Shown here: one piece after another, positions 36,872 to 45,848 of the stretch
Layout of the letters: every line of letters begins with the position of its first letter
Numbering within the stretch: position 1 is the stretch's first letter
NCBI RefSeq assembly: GCF_024105655.1
Contig: NZ_JAAAMH010000018.1
Location: 1-54,647, forward strand
Direction of reading: 5' to 3'
DNA: 54,647 nucleotides
From: Aliihoeflea sp. 40Bstr573
GTDB taxonomy: Bacteria; Pseudomonadota; Alphaproteobacteria; Rhizobiales; Rhizobiaceae
Notes under the pieces: generated by a model
What the model was told of the DNA's origin: nothing
Databases searched by the model: none
What the model saw: the letters and a program-made list of their open reading frames with translations, nothing else
Program-made: the position numbers and the translations under genes

Positions 36872-38662
36872 TCAGGTGTCGGGCCTCTCCAATTCGCGCG
36901 CCAATGCCGCCGGCACCGGCACCGGAAGGTCGAGCAGGATCTGCGCATAGGCCTTGCCCTGCGGGTCGTTGCGCAGCGAGGCGATGCCGCCGCCGCCCAA
37001 CACGTCTTCCAGCAGGAAGTTGAGGGCGTGGATGCCCGGCAATTCGTAGCGGCGGACCTTGCCGACGCCGAAATGGGCAAAATAGCCTGCGACCACATCG
37101 GGCATCAGCGCCGCGCGGATATAGGGCAGGAATCGCGCCTCCCGCGCCTTGACGCCGATATTGGCGTGGTTGCCCTTGTCGCCGCTGCGCCCATAGGCGA
37201 GCGCGACCAACGGCACCGCTACCGGATCGTCCATGGCCGGGGCCTCCTCCGGCGAGGCATCGTCCCGTTCATAGGCACCGTCATGCCCGCCCGCTGGGGC
37301 CGGCGCGTCGAAGGCGCGGCCCTCCATCTCGACCGTCGCCGGCACGGCGGACTTCGCCACCAGACAAGAGAACAGGCGCACCACGGGCGAGACCTTGGGC
37401 CGGTTGCCGCCCATGCCGGCGGTGCCCGGCGCCATCGACGTGCCCGACGAGGTCAGCTCGCGCACGAGAAGGTTGAGCGGCGCCTCGGCCGCATGCTTGG
37501 CGGCGAGCTTCAGCACCACCTCGCGCGCGCCCATGGCGCGCGAGCGTTCGGCATAGGCGGATTCGGAACCGAGGATTTCCACGCTGGTCTCGCTGTAGGG
37601 CGCGACGCCCTGATCCTCCAGCAGCCGGGCGCAGCGGCGCAGCACCGCGTCCGCCGTCTTCTCGGCCTTGGCCACGGCGTCGATGCCGCCGATGGTCACG
37701 TACATGCCCACGCGAAAACCGTCCTGAAAGGTGGCGCTCGCCTTGTAGGTATCGGTCGGCCGCCTGCCGCGCGCGCCCGTCACACGCACCCGGTCGGGGC
37801 CGAGCTCCGCGATCTCGACGCGGGTGAAGTCGCAGGTGACGTCTGGCAGGAGATAGGCGGCCGGGTCGCCGATCTCGTAAAGCAGCTGCTCGCTCACCGT
37901 ACCGACCGAGACCAGCCCGCCGGTGCCCGCCGGCTTGGTGACGACGAAGCTGCCGTCCGGCTCGATCTCGGCGATCGGGTGGCCGATATTGGCCCAGTCG
38001 CCGGTCTTGTCCCAATCGGTATGGATGCCGCCCGACGCCTGCGCGCCGCATTCGAGGATGTGGCCGGCGAGCGAGCCGGCGGCGAGCTTGTCGAACTCGT
38101 CCGCGCCCCAGCCGAAGGCGTGGATGCAGGTGCCCAGCGTCACCGCGCTGTCGACGCAGCGCCCGGTTATCACGATGTCGGCGCCAGCATCGAGCGCGGC
38201 GGCGATGGGACCGGCGCCGAGATAGGCGTTGAAGCTCCACAGCTTTTCCGGGAAGGGCTCGCCGGTGAACATCTCGCGCGTGCCGGCACGGCGGAATTCC
38301 TCCTGCCGCGCGATCAGGTCGTCGCCGGTGACGACCGCGACCTTGAGGTCGAGCCCGGCCTTCCCGATCGCCCGTTCGAGGAGCTTTCCGCAGGCGCGCG
38401 GATTGACGCCGCCGGCATTGCTGATCACCTTGATACGCTGGCGCGCGATCTCGGGCAGATGCGCGGCCACCAGCGAGACGAAATCGGCGGCGAAGCCGGC
38501 ATTCTCGTCCTTGGCCCGCGCTCGCGCCATGATCGACATGGTGATCTCGGCCAGATAGTCGAACACCAGATAGTCGAGCCCGCCGCCCTTGACGAGCTGC
38601 GGCACGCTGGTGGTGGTGTCGCCCCAGAAGCCGGTCGCCCCGCCGATACGAATCGCTTTCAT
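36872..38662 (-). CDS. atuA: AtuA-like protein (DUF1446 plus C-terminal ferredoxin-fold domain)
   Basis: AtuA is an essential but biochemically undefined protein of acyclic terpene utilisation. The ATG at 38662 overlaps the biotin-carboxylase stop and gives 596 residues. The N-terminal ~450 residues are the AtuA/DUF1446 family (IRIGGATGFWGDTTTSVPQL, VITGRCVDSAVTLG). The C-terminal ~110 residues carry the usual AtuA tail with YGRSGDKGNHANIGVKAR. A longer upstream frame is discarded because it is antisense-like to real coding sequence. It always accompanies branched acyl-CoA carboxylases in my knowledge of these clusters. Confidence 0.88.
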   Translation of the reverse strand: MKAIRIGGATGFWGDTTTSVPQLVKGGGLDYLVFDYLAEITMSIMARARAKDENAGFAADFVSLVAAHLPEIARQRIKVISNAGGVNPRACGKLLERAIGKAGLDLKVAVVTGDDLIARQEEFRRAGTREMFTGEPFPEKLWSFNAYLGAGPIAAALDAGADIVITGRCVDSAVTLGTCIHAFGWGADEFDKLAAGSLAGHILECGAQASGGIHTDWDKTGDWANIGHPIAEIEPDGSFVVTKPAGTGGLVSVGTVSEQLLYEIGDPAAYLLPDVTCDFTRVEIAELGPDRVRVTGARGRRPTDTYKASATFQDGFRVGMYVTIGGIDAVAKAEKTADAVLRRCARLLEDQGVAPYSETSVEILGSESAYAERSRAMGAREVVLKLAAKHAAEAPLNLLVRELTSSGTSMAPGTAGMGGNRPKVSPVVRLFSCLVAKSAVPATVEMEGRAFDAPAPAGGHDGAYERDDASPEEAPAMDDPVAVPLVALAYGRSGDKGNHANIGVKAREARFLPYIRAALMPDVVAGYFAHFGVGKVRRYELPGIHALNFLLEDVLGGGGIASLRNDPQGKAYAQILLDLPVPVPAALARELERPDT

Positions 38663-40611
38663 GCCCCTTCCTCCACGATCTCGACGATGAGGTCTCGCGC
38701 GGAAATCTGCGCCCCCGTCGCCACGGCCAGCGTCCCGACCAGCCCCGTGACCGGGGCCAGCACCATGTGCTGCATCTTCATCGCCTCCAGCGTGGCCAGC
38801 ACCTGCCCGCGCTCGACGCGCTCGCCCTCGGCGACCTCGACGGAAATCACCATGCCGGTGATCGGCGCGCGCACCAGCCCGTCGGCGGCCGCGCCGTCCG
38901 CCGCCTCCGGCGGCGCCATGGTCAGGTCGCGCACGGCATACTGGCTGGCATCGACCTCGAAGACGATCTCCTCGTCGCCGGCATGAAAGGGCACGGAGCG
39001 CAGGACCCCGTCGGCCCGGTAGCGCAGCACGCCGCCCTCGGCCGAGACGATCTCGATCGCATGGCGCGCGCCTTCCGCGTCCGTCACAGTGAGAGCGCCC
39101 TCGTCGCCCTCGACCGTGAACCAAGCGGGCTGTGCCTCACCCACCGCGAGCCTGACGCGGCTCTCCGTCCAGCGGCTGCTGCTCCATCTGCCACCGCGGC
39201 ACAGCCACGCTGCCGCCAGCGCGCCGGGCGGCAGCGCGGGCTCGGCCGGCGGCGCATATCCGTCCCCGAATGTCTCCTCGACGAAGGCGGTGGTCGCCTC
39301 GCCGGCCGCGAAGGCCGGCGCTTCCAGCGCCTGCAACAGAAAGGCCCGGTTGGTGCGGACGCCGAAGATGCGCGTGTCCGCCACCGCCTTCACCAGACGC
39401 CGGCGCGCCTGCTCGCGGGTGTCGCCCCAAGAGATGATCTTGGCCAGCATCGGGTCGTAGAAGGCGCTGACCTCGCCGCCCTCGATGATGCCGTGATCGG
39501 CCCTGATGCCCGGCCCCTCGGGCACCTGCCAGCCCTCGATGCGGCCGGTCTGCGGCATGAAATTCTGCGCCGGGTCCTCGGCATAGAGCCGCACCTCGAT
39601 GGCGTGGCCGCGAATGGCGACATCTGCCTGCGAGAGCGGCAGCGGCGCGCCTTCGGCGACGTCGATCTGCATGGCGACGAGATCGGTCCCGGTCACCAAC
39701 TCGGTCACGGGATGCTCAACCTGAAGCCGCGTGTTCATCTCGAGGAAGTAGAAGCGGCCATCGCCGTCGAGCAGGAACTCGACCGTGCCGGCACCGACAT
39801 AGGAAAGCGCCTTCGCCGCCGTCACCGCCGCATCGCCCATCGCCGCGCGGATGGCGGGCGTGACCGCCGGCGACGGGGCCTCTTCCACCACCTTCTGGTG
39901 GCGGCGCTGGATCGAGCAGTCGCGCTCGGCCAGATGGATGACGTTGCCGTGGCGGTCGCCGAACACCTGGATCTCGACATGGCGCGGGCGCATCACCGCC
40001 TTCTCGATCAGCATGCGGTCGTCGCCGAAGGCGTTCAGCGCCTCCGACTTCGCCGTGCGCAGCATGCGCGTGAATGCCGCTTCGTCATGGACGAGCCGCA
40101 TGCCGCGCCCGCCGCCGCCGGCCGATGCCTTGATCATCACCGGAAAGCCGATCGCGCGCGCCTCGTCGAGAAGGCGCTCCTCGCTCTGGTCCTCGCCCTG
40201 ATAGCCGGGCACACAGGGCACGCCGGCCGCGATCATCCGCCGCTTCGATTCCGCCTTGTCACCCATGGCGCTGATGGCTTCCGGCGACGGGCCGATGAAG
40301 ATCAGCCCCACCTCCGCCACCGCCCGCGCGAAGCCAGCATTCTCGGACAGGAAGCCATAGCCGGGGTGGATGGCATCCGCACCCGTCCGCCGCGCCGCGT
40401 CGATGATGGCGTCCGCCCTGAGATAGCTTTCGCCGACCGGCGCAGCGCCGATCTCCACCGCCTCGTCGGCGAGTGCGACGTGGAGCGCGCCTTCATCCGC
40501 CTGCGAATAGACCGCGACCGTGGCGATGCCCTTCTCCCGCGCGCTGCGGATCACGCGGCATGCGATCTCGCCGCGATTGGCGATCAAGATCTTCTCGATG
40601 CGCCCGCTCAT
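38659..40611 (-). CDS. atuF: Acyl-CoA carboxylase alpha subunit (biotin carboxylase and carrier), AtuF-like
   Basis: The 650-residue protein combines a biotin carboxylase (IEKILIANRGEIACRVIRSA at the start, ATP grasp around ASAGGGGRGMRLV, FYFLEMNTRLQVEHPVTE) and a C-terminal biotinyl domain with the attachment motif EAMKMQH near residue 610. The ATG at 40611 overlaps the hydratase stop. Such alpha subunits load CO2 onto biotin for a paired carboxyltransferase. Geranyl-CoA carboxylase is the best guess from context; 3-methylcrotonyl-CoA carboxylase has nearly the same architecture. Confidence 0.9.
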   Translation of the reverse strand: MSGRIEKILIANRGEIACRVIRSAREKGIATVAVYSQADEGALHVALADEAVEIGAAPVGESYLRADAIIDAARRTGADAIHPGYGFLSENAGFARAVAEVGLIFIGPSPEAISAMGDKAESKRRMIAAGVPCVPGYQGEDQSEERLLDEARAIGFPVMIKASAGGGGRGMRLVHDEAAFTRMLRTAKSEALNAFGDDRMLIEKAVMRPRHVEIQVFGDRHGNVIHLAERDCSIQRRHQKVVEEAPSPAVTPAIRAAMGDAAVTAAKALSYVGAGTVEFLLDGDGRFYFLEMNTRLQVEHPVTELVTGTDLVAMQIDVAEGAPLPLSQADVAIRGHAIEVRLYAEDPAQNFMPQTGRIEGWQVPEGPGIRADHGIIEGGEVSAFYDPMLAKIISWGDTREQARRRLVKAVADTRIFGVRTNRAFLLQALEAPAFAAGEATTAFVEETFGDGYAPPAEPALPPGALAAAWLCRGGRWSSSRWTESRVRLAVGEAQPAWFTVEGDEGALTVTDAEGARHAIEIVSAEGGVLRYRADGVLRSVPFHAGDEEIVFEVDASQYAVRDLTMAPPEAADGAAADGLVRAPITGMVISVEVAEGERVERGQVLATLEAMKMQHMVLAPVTGLVGTLAVATGAQISARDLIVEIVEEGA

Positions 40612-41423
40612 GCGATCTTCTCCACCCATGCTGCCGGCCGCTTCTCGTTGAACGCCGCAATGCCTTCGCTGCCTTCCTCGCTGCGGATACAGCCGGTGAA
40701 GGCCGCCGCCGCCCGGTCCAGCATGTCGGGCGACACGCTGCCGCCGCTCGCCATGATCAGCTCCTTCGTCACCACCAGCGCCTTCGGGGCGCAGCGGCCG
40801 ATGTCGTTGAGGATGCCGCGCAGCGCAGCCTCCAGTTCCGCCGCATCCTCGAAGACGAAATCGGCAAGGCCGATTCTGGCCGCCTCGCTTCCGTCGATGC
40901 GCGAGCCGGTCAGCGCCAGCCGCCGCGCCCGCGCCAGCCCGAGGCGGGCGACGACATAGGGCGCGATCTGCGCCGGCGGGATGCCGAGGCTGGTCTCCGA
41001 CAGCGCGAAGCGGGCGGCGGGCGTGGCCAGCACCACGTCCGCGCAGCAGACCATGCCGAAGCCGCCGCCGAAGGCCGGACCCTCGATTACGGCGATTACA
41101 GTCTGCGGCTGGCTGTTCAGCGCCGAAAACAGCGCCCCGCCGGCGCGGTTGGCGCGGTAGACCGGATCGGCCTCGCCCTTGGCGGCGGGCGCGGCCAGGT
41201 CGGCCAGCGCGCCCTTGAGGTCTGCTCCGGCGCAGAAGGCGCCATTGGCGCCGCGCAGCACGATGGCGCGGATGGAGCGGTCCTCGCGCGCCGCCTCAAG
41301 CCGCGCCCGAAGCTCGGCCGCCAGTCCGGCGGTGAGCGCGTTCTTCGTCGCCGGATCGTCGAGCACCAGCGTCAGCACATGCTTGTCCCGGCTCGCCCGA
41401 ACGCAAGGGGTATCGGTCGTCAT
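40608..41423 (-). CDS. atuE: Enoyl-CoA hydratase, AtuE-like (isohexenylglutaconyl-CoA hydratase)
   Basis: This 271-residue crotonase-fold enzyme has the oxyanion motifs GANGAFCAGADLKG and EGPAFGGGFGMVCCADVVLA, and ETSLGIPPAQIAPYVV. In the Atu pathway the hydratase acts on the carboxylated enoyl-CoA to make a 3-hydroxy-3-carboxymethyl intermediate. The call rests on its place between the two carboxylase subunits. It is four bases from the carboxyltransferase stop region and overlaps the biotin carboxylase. Confidence 0.88.
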   Translation of the reverse strand: MTTDTPCVRASRDKHVLTLVLDDPATKNALTAGLAAELRARLEAAREDRSIRAIVLRGANGAFCAGADLKGALADLAAPAAKGEADPVYRANRAGGALFSALNSQPQTVIAVIEGPAFGGGFGMVCCADVVLATPAARFALSETSLGIPPAQIAPYVVARLGLARARRLALTGSRIDGSEAARIGLADFVFEDAAELEAALRGILNDIGRCAPKALVVTKELIMASGGSVSPDMLDRAAAAFTGCIRSEEGSEGIAAFNEKRPAAWVEKIA

Positions 41424-41427
41424 AGGC

Positions 41428-43047
41428 TCACATCCTCGCCACGCCGAAACTGTTGGGATAGGTGATGCGCCGCCGCCCCTCGACCGCCGTCTTCAGGCAG
41501 AAGGCGAGCACGCGGCGGGTGTCGCGCGGGTCGATCAGTCCGTCGTCCCACAGGCGCGCGGTGGCGAACAGCGCCGTCGATTCGCGGGCATAGCCGTCGG
41601 AAATCTTCTTCGCGAAGGCCGCCAGCTTCTCATGATCCGGCTCGCGCCCCTGCGCGCGGGCGGCATCCTCGCCGACGATCGTCATCACCTTCGCCGCCTG
41701 CTCGCCGCCCATGACCGACAGGCGATTGTTGGGCCAGGAGAACAGGAATTGCGGGTCGAAGGAGCGGCCGCACATGCCGTAGTGCCCGGCGCCGAAGGAC
41801 GCGCCGATCTGGATCGTGATCTTGGGCACGCTGGCATTGGTGACGGCCTGGATCATCTTGGCGCCGTGCTTGACGATGCCGGCACGCTCGGCCTCGATGC
41901 CGACGAGATAGCCGGTCGTGTTCTGCAAAAACACCAGCGGGCGGTTGGTCTGACAGGAAAGCTGAATGAACTGCGCTGCCTTGACCGAGCCGTTGGCGTC
42001 GATCGGGCCGTTATTGCCGATGATCGACACCTGCTGCCCCTCGATGGCCGCATGGCCGGTCACGGTCATCGCACCGTAGTCCGGCTTGAACTCGAGGAAT
42101 CGCGAATCGTCGACGATGCGCGCGATCACCTCGCGCACGTCATAGGGCGTGCGGTAGTCCACCGGCACGATGCCGAGCAGATCCGCGGCATCGTATCGCG
42201 GCGGCTTGAACGCGCGCTCGACCGCCGGCGGCAGATTGTCGTTCCAGGCAAGGCTCGCCATGATCTCGCGGGCGATGCGGCAGCCGTCGGCGTCGTCCTC
42301 GGCCATGTATTCGCCCAGCCCCGAAACCTCGCAGTGCATCTGCGCGCCGCCCAGCGCCTCGGCCTCGGCGATCTCGCCGGTCGCGGCCTTGAGCAGCGGC
42401 GGGCCGGCGAGAAACACGCGCGAGCGCCCGCGCACCATCACCACATAATCCGACAGGCCAGGCTGATAGGCACCGCCCGCGGTGGACGAGCCGTTGACGA
42501 CGGCGACGACCGGGATACCCGCGGCCGAGAGCTTCGCCAGATTGGCGAACATCCTGCCGCCGCGCACGAAAATCTCGGACTGGCGCGCTAGATTGGCGCC
42601 GGCGCTCTCGACCAGCTGGATGAAGGGCAGCCTGTTCTCCAGCGCGATCTCCTGCGCCCGGATCAGCTTCTCGACGCCGAGCGGATGCATGGCGCCGCCC
42701 TTGATGCCGGAATCGCTGGCCAGCACCATCGCGCGCACGCCGGAGACGAAGCCGACGCCGGCGATGGCGCCGCCGCCATAGACCTCGTCCTTGCCGTCAT
42801 CGTCATGCATGCCGAGGCCGCAGAGCGTCGACAGTTCGAGAAAGGGCGAATCGCGGTCGAGCAGAAGGTTGACGCGCTCGCGCGGCAAGAGCTGGCCGCG
42901 CGCGGCGAAGCGGCCGGCCGACTGCTGCGACCGCTCCCTGACCTTCGCCTCCAGCGCCCGGAACTCGGCGATCAGGCCGAGATGGGCCTCGCGGTTCGCC
43001 TTGAACTGGGCGCTCTCCGCGATGACCTTGGATTGGATAACCGACAA
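41428..43047 (-). CDS. atuC: Acyl-CoA carboxylase beta subunit (carboxyltransferase), AtuC-like
   Basis: The 539-residue carboxyltransferase belongs to the MCC/GCC beta family (GQLLPRERVNLLLDRDSPFL, ESAGANLARQSEIFVRGGRM, and the C-terminal IGASFGAGHYGMCGRSFDP). It moves CO2 from biotin to the acyl-CoA. The family spans 3-methylcrotonyl-CoA and geranyl-CoA enzymes, and the residue that separates them by substrate size is not assigned here. Neighbouring AtuA- and AtuE-like genes favour the geranyl-type role. It is the first structural gene after the regulator. Confidence 0.9.
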   Translation of the reverse strand: MSVIQSKVIAESAQFKANREAHLGLIAEFRALEAKVRERSQQSAGRFAARGQLLPRERVNLLLDRDSPFLELSTLCGLGMHDDDGKDEVYGGGAIAGVGFVSGVRAMVLASDSGIKGGAMHPLGVEKLIRAQEIALENRLPFIQLVESAGANLARQSEIFVRGGRMFANLAKLSAAGIPVVAVVNGSSTAGGAYQPGLSDYVVMVRGRSRVFLAGPPLLKAATGEIAEAEALGGAQMHCEVSGLGEYMAEDDADGCRIAREIMASLAWNDNLPPAVERAFKPPRYDAADLLGIVPVDYRTPYDVREVIARIVDDSRFLEFKPDYGAMTVTGHAAIEGQQVSIIGNNGPIDANGSVKAAQFIQLSCQTNRPLVFLQNTTGYLVGIEAERAGIVKHGAKMIQAVTNASVPKITIQIGASFGAGHYGMCGRSFDPQFLFSWPNNRLSVMGGEQAAKVMTIVGEDAARAQGREPDHEKLAAFAKKISDGYARESTALFATARLWDDGLIDPRDTRRVLAFCLKTAVEGRRRITYPNSFGVARM

Positions 43048-43089
43048 ACCTGCCTCCCCCTCAAGGGCCAGTGGATATTCAAGCGACAG

Positions 43090-43794
43090 TCATGGGCGGG
43101 ACTGGCGGGCGATCAGCCTTTCGAGCGCGGCGAGCGCGTTTTCCAGGCGCTCGGCATGGTCCGGCTGCGCCGGCTCGCGCCGCGCCGCCCAGCCGCGCAG
43201 CAGCGTCGCGACATAGGCCCGCGCCGTCTCGTCGAGGTCGATCTCGCGCCCCGCCAGCACCGTGCGCGTTCCCAGATGCTCGAGGCCGCCATAGAAGATG
43301 TCCCGGCACATCGGGATATCGAGGCCCGGTTCCAGCGCGCCCTGCCGGTCAGCCTCCTCCAGCGCCGAGCGGAAAAGCCCGGCATAGGCCTGGTTGTGGC
43401 GATGGAACGCCGAGCCGCGATAGTTCGTCCAGCGCCATTGGCGGTAGACCAGCTCGTGAAGGCGCGGCTTGCGCCGCATCTCGGCCAGATGCCGCCGCGC
43501 CAGGATGAAGAGCCGCGCCTCCAGCGTGACCGTCGCCTCCAGCTCGACCTTCAATTCGGTGGTGACCGGCCCCATCCAGGCCTCGACCACCGCCGCCATC
43601 AGCTCGTCCTTCGAGCCGAAATATTTGTAGACCGTGCCCTCCGAGACGCCGGCGCGCCGGCCGATCGCCGCGACGGAGGCATCCTCGCCGCCGCCGGCCT
43701 CCAGGCACTCGAGGGCGGCGGCCAGTATCTCGGCGTGGCGATGATCCTTGCGCCGCTGCCAGCTCGATGTCCTCCCTGCCACGTCGCCGCTCAA
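43090..43794 (-). CDS. atuR: TetR/AcrR regulator of the catabolic operon, AtuR-like
   Basis: The 234-residue TetR protein has the helix-turn-helix AGVSEGTVYKYFGSKDELMA (about residues 48-67) and an effector domain (HELVYRQWRWTNYRG). The longest start is TTG at 43794; a GTG at 43782 is also possible. Position first in the operon, 42 bases before the carboxyltransferase, matches AtuR, which represses the Atu genes. A 10-bp palindrome overlaps its start. Confidence 0.8.
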   Translation of the reverse strand: MSGDVAGRTSSWQRRKDHRHAEILAAALECLEAGGGEDASVAAIGRRAGVSEGTVYKYFGSKDELMAAVVEAWMGPVTTELKVELEATVTLEARLFILARRHLAEMRRKPRLHELVYRQWRWTNYRGSAFHRHNQAYAGLFRSALEEADRQGALEPGLDIPMCRDIFYGGLEHLGTRTVLAGREIDLDETARAYVATLLRGWAARREPAQPDHAERLENALAALERLIARQSRP

Positions 43795-43799
43795 TTGAG
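43790..43799. promoter_or_regulatory. Candidate TetR operator palindrome
   Basis: CTCAATTGAG is a perfect 10-bp palindrome that overlaps the first codons of the regulator. It could be an autoregulatory operator. No second copy was noted, so the evidence is weak. Confidence 0.3.
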
Positions 43800-43958
43800 T
43801 GCACCTTATTAATGATTGCCCGCGCTATCGGGTGGCGATATAGTCATGCGCCTAGAAAGCATGAAATTTCGGCCTTCGCAACTCCCTGCCGGGAGAATTA
43901 GTGAGACCGCCTCATTTTATCCGGCAAGCGTCCGGCGCGCCATGCAAGGAGGAACGCG

Positions 43959-44166
43959 ATGAAGCTGACGCCGGACCATGAGCGGATCACGGACACGGTT
44001 CGCCGCTGGGCGGCGCTCGCCCGCCACGGCAGCGCCGAGTTGAGGGCGGAGTTCTTGGCGCCGGCGATAAGCGGCGCCTTCGTCGGCTGCCTCGGCGTGT
44101 CCGAGGTCGGCGCGGGGTCCGACGTCGCCTCCATCAGGACCACGGCGGTGACGGACGGCGACGACT
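43959..44166 (+). pseudogene. Acyl-CoA dehydrogenase remnant with internal deletion
   Basis: The frame begins with a normal acyl-CoA dehydrogenase start (MKLTPDHERITDTVRRWA, Shine-Dalgarno GGAGG upstream). At about residue 18 it jumps to a mid-protein segment (FLAPAISGAFVGCLGVSEVG then [19 protein letters not shown]). About 80-100 residues are missing between these parts and everything beyond the FAD-binding region is lost after 44166. It was probably the divergent AtuD-type dehydrogenase of the cluster. Confidence 0.8.
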
Positions 44167-44350
44167 ACGACGGCCACGTCGATCGGCGGGCCGCGACTTT
44201 GTCGCGCAACTCCCTGCGCTTTATCTTTCCGGTCAATGTCTTTGGAAGCGCTTCGATAAAGGCGATCTCGCGCGGATATTTGTAGGGAGCGGTGAGCGCC
44301 TTGCAGTGCTCCTGCAACGCCTTCGCCAGCGCGTCCGTGCCCTCGGGCCG
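44165..44350 (-). pseudogene. C-terminal fragment of an AMP-forming acyl-CoA ligase
   Basis: On the minus strand this frame reads [20 protein letters not shown], then [20 protein letters not shown] and a RRELRD tail, ending at a TAG at 44165-44167. This is the C-terminal domain of a benzoate/fatty-acid-type CoA ligase, including the catalytic lysine motif TGKIKR. The rest of the gene is absent, and the fragment abuts the opposite-strand dehydrogenase remnant at about 44166, marking a recombination join. Confidence 0.8.
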
Positions 44351-44765
44351 GCAGCGCGCAGTTGGGAAGGACTAGCGGCCGCCTACGGCCTGAGCGAGGC
44401 GCACATGCCGGAGATGCTCGCATCCGCCGTCCTTGCGGTGCTGTTTAGAGTTGGTTTCCCCCGGCCAGAAACACCGGTCCGGTTGAGACCGACACGGAGG
44501 AAAGGCTGGCGTGGCAGAGCATCTGCGGCGGGTGTCCGGCACCTGTCAGATGCCATGAACCACCCCCGCTTCCATTCGCAAACCTTGGTCCGATCCGTCT
44601 CTTCGTCAATCAACCCCAGAGGGGTCGGCTTACGCGAGCGTGCCGCCCTCGCGGATTCGGGACATGCCCGAACGCCCTCGGGTGATTGCAGATCCGGTCA
44701 GACACTTCGGGCGCCTGTCGCGCGGGGGATGGTCCCCCGCCTCCCAAAGACAGGAGCCGGAACCC
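44351..44765. other. Gene-poor stretch in the remnant zone
   Basis: No intact gene is recognised. One plus-strand frame around 44365-44450 reads [20 protein letters not shown] and may be a scrap of an unknown gene. A short ACCCC-AGA-GGGGT inverted repeat near 44610-44622 could be a terminator or recombination scar. A sequence with AGGAGC before the next ATG (44752-44757) belongs to the following small gene. Confidence 0.35.
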
Positions 44766-44930
44766 ATGTCCTATGCAGATGCCACCGCCTTCGCCGCCAG
44801 CCTCGCCACCACGCTGATGGTCCCGATTGTCGTGTTCCAGGCCGGAGATGGAACCCACGGCGCCATGCCCGCCAACGAATTCGACGGCGACGACGAGATG
44901 GTGGAACTGGAACTCGACCCATGGAGCTGA
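44766..44930 (+). CDS. Small ICE-type hypothetical protein
   Basis: The 54-residue product starts MSYADATAFAASLATTLMVP and ends with an acidic tail (DGDDEMVELELDPWS). It has an AGGAGC Shine-Dalgarno. I do not recognise a domain. I believe similar short acidic proteins occur in the variable cores of alphaproteobacterial ICEs, and it sits beside two other ICE-like genes. Confidence 0.5.
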   Translation: MSYADATAFAASLATTLMVPIVVFQAGDGTHGAMPANEFDGDDEMVELELDPWS

Positions 44931-45119
44931 GGCGCGAAAGCGCCTCATTCCCGCCGGCCCGGAACGCGCAGGATGCATCCGGGTCTTCCGCCATGCGACG
45001 GTTGGCCCATCGCCAGAAACGGACGCCTTCGGCAGATGAGAGGAAGAGGTCGGGCCTTTGGCCGTGACGGGTTGGATGTTGAGAGAAAGGCTCTCGGCGC
45101 CCGTCGCGGAGCGATCCAG

Positions 45120-45677
45120 ATGATCCATAGCAGCCAATCCACCTTGGCCCCGATCGGGCGGATTCTCGCCAGCCGGGTACTACCCGAATATCAGCGGGCG
45201 CAGAAGTTGCCATTGCGCATTTCCTGCCTTGGCGCCGTCAGCTATGCCGGAGCCACGGATGCCGATTATCGCGACCGCAGCGTCTTGCTCGGCGAGGCTG
45301 CATCGCCGGAAGGTGCCATCGCTCTTGCCGGGCTCTGCGTTTCGCGCGGTGATATCGGCCGTGGCGACGACACCGGGTTGTGCTTCGAGCCGCGCCTTAT
45401 TGTCATTCAGGACCGCGCGCTCGGCCTGGTCCTCGCCGGTGAAATCCGTGCCGGGATCATCCTCTGGCAGCAGCCGGTTGCCAGCGACAGCGAGGCCCGC
45501 CGCATCGTTATCGAAGCCAGCCGGCAGCGCGGCCTGGCATTCGCTGCCTCCGGGCGGGGCGATCATGCGTCGGCCAGCGCCCTGCGGTTCCGGGCGGCAC
45601 TGCTGGAAGCCCGGCTGGTCGATCCGCTTTGGCGCGAGACCGCCGCCGAGCTGTTCCATCTGCCGCAAGCAGCCTGA
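45120..45677 (+). CDS. Conserved hypothetical protein of ICE type
   Basis: From the ATG at 45120 the product is 185 residues (MIHSSQSTLAPIGRILASRV). A longer frame extends upstream but its leader looks like translated intergenic DNA. Visible features are a soluble, Ala-rich fold with ALAGLCVSRGDIGRGDDTGL and a cysteine; no signal peptide or membrane helix. I think related proteins sit near ArdC/ParB-type genes in alphaproteobacterial ICEs, but I cannot give a function. Confidence 0.55.
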   Translation: MIHSSQSTLAPIGRILASRVLPEYQRAQKLPLRISCLGAVSYAGATDADYRDRSVLLGEAASPEGAIALAGLCVSRGDIGRGDDTGLCFEPRLIVIQDRALGLVLAGEIRAGIILWQQPVASDSEARRIVIEASRQRGLAFAASGRGDHASASALRFRAALLEARLVDPLWRETAAELFHLPQAA

Positions 45678-45740
45678 TCCCTTTTTCTTTCTTCAATCAG
45701 CCCGGCCTCGCGCCGGACTTTGTCGTTTCAGGAGCCTGTC

Positions 45741-45848
45741 ATGGCCGACTATTTCACCCATTTCTCCTGTCTGCTCGATGTCGGCACACCCGACAACGCC
45801 GCTCATGCACTCGATCTTTACAATCAGCTTCGGGCTGCACCACACTGA
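45741..45848 (+). pseudogene. 5' fragment of an ICE-type hypothetical gene
   Basis: The frame starts MADYFTHFSCLLDVGTPDNA and continues AAHALDLYNQLR, with GGAG upstream. It then runs only four more codons to a stop. The conserved ICE gene with this start is much longer as I know it, so it is cut at about 45825, where minus-strand DNA of an RND-type adaptor begins. A clear mobile-element join. Confidence 0.65.

Noticed and set aside
37028-40959. Long plus-strand open frames opposite the AtuA- and AtuF-like genes
   Set aside because: They mirror the minus-strand genes, which have recognised domains and coupled starts; the plus-strand translations show no family features.
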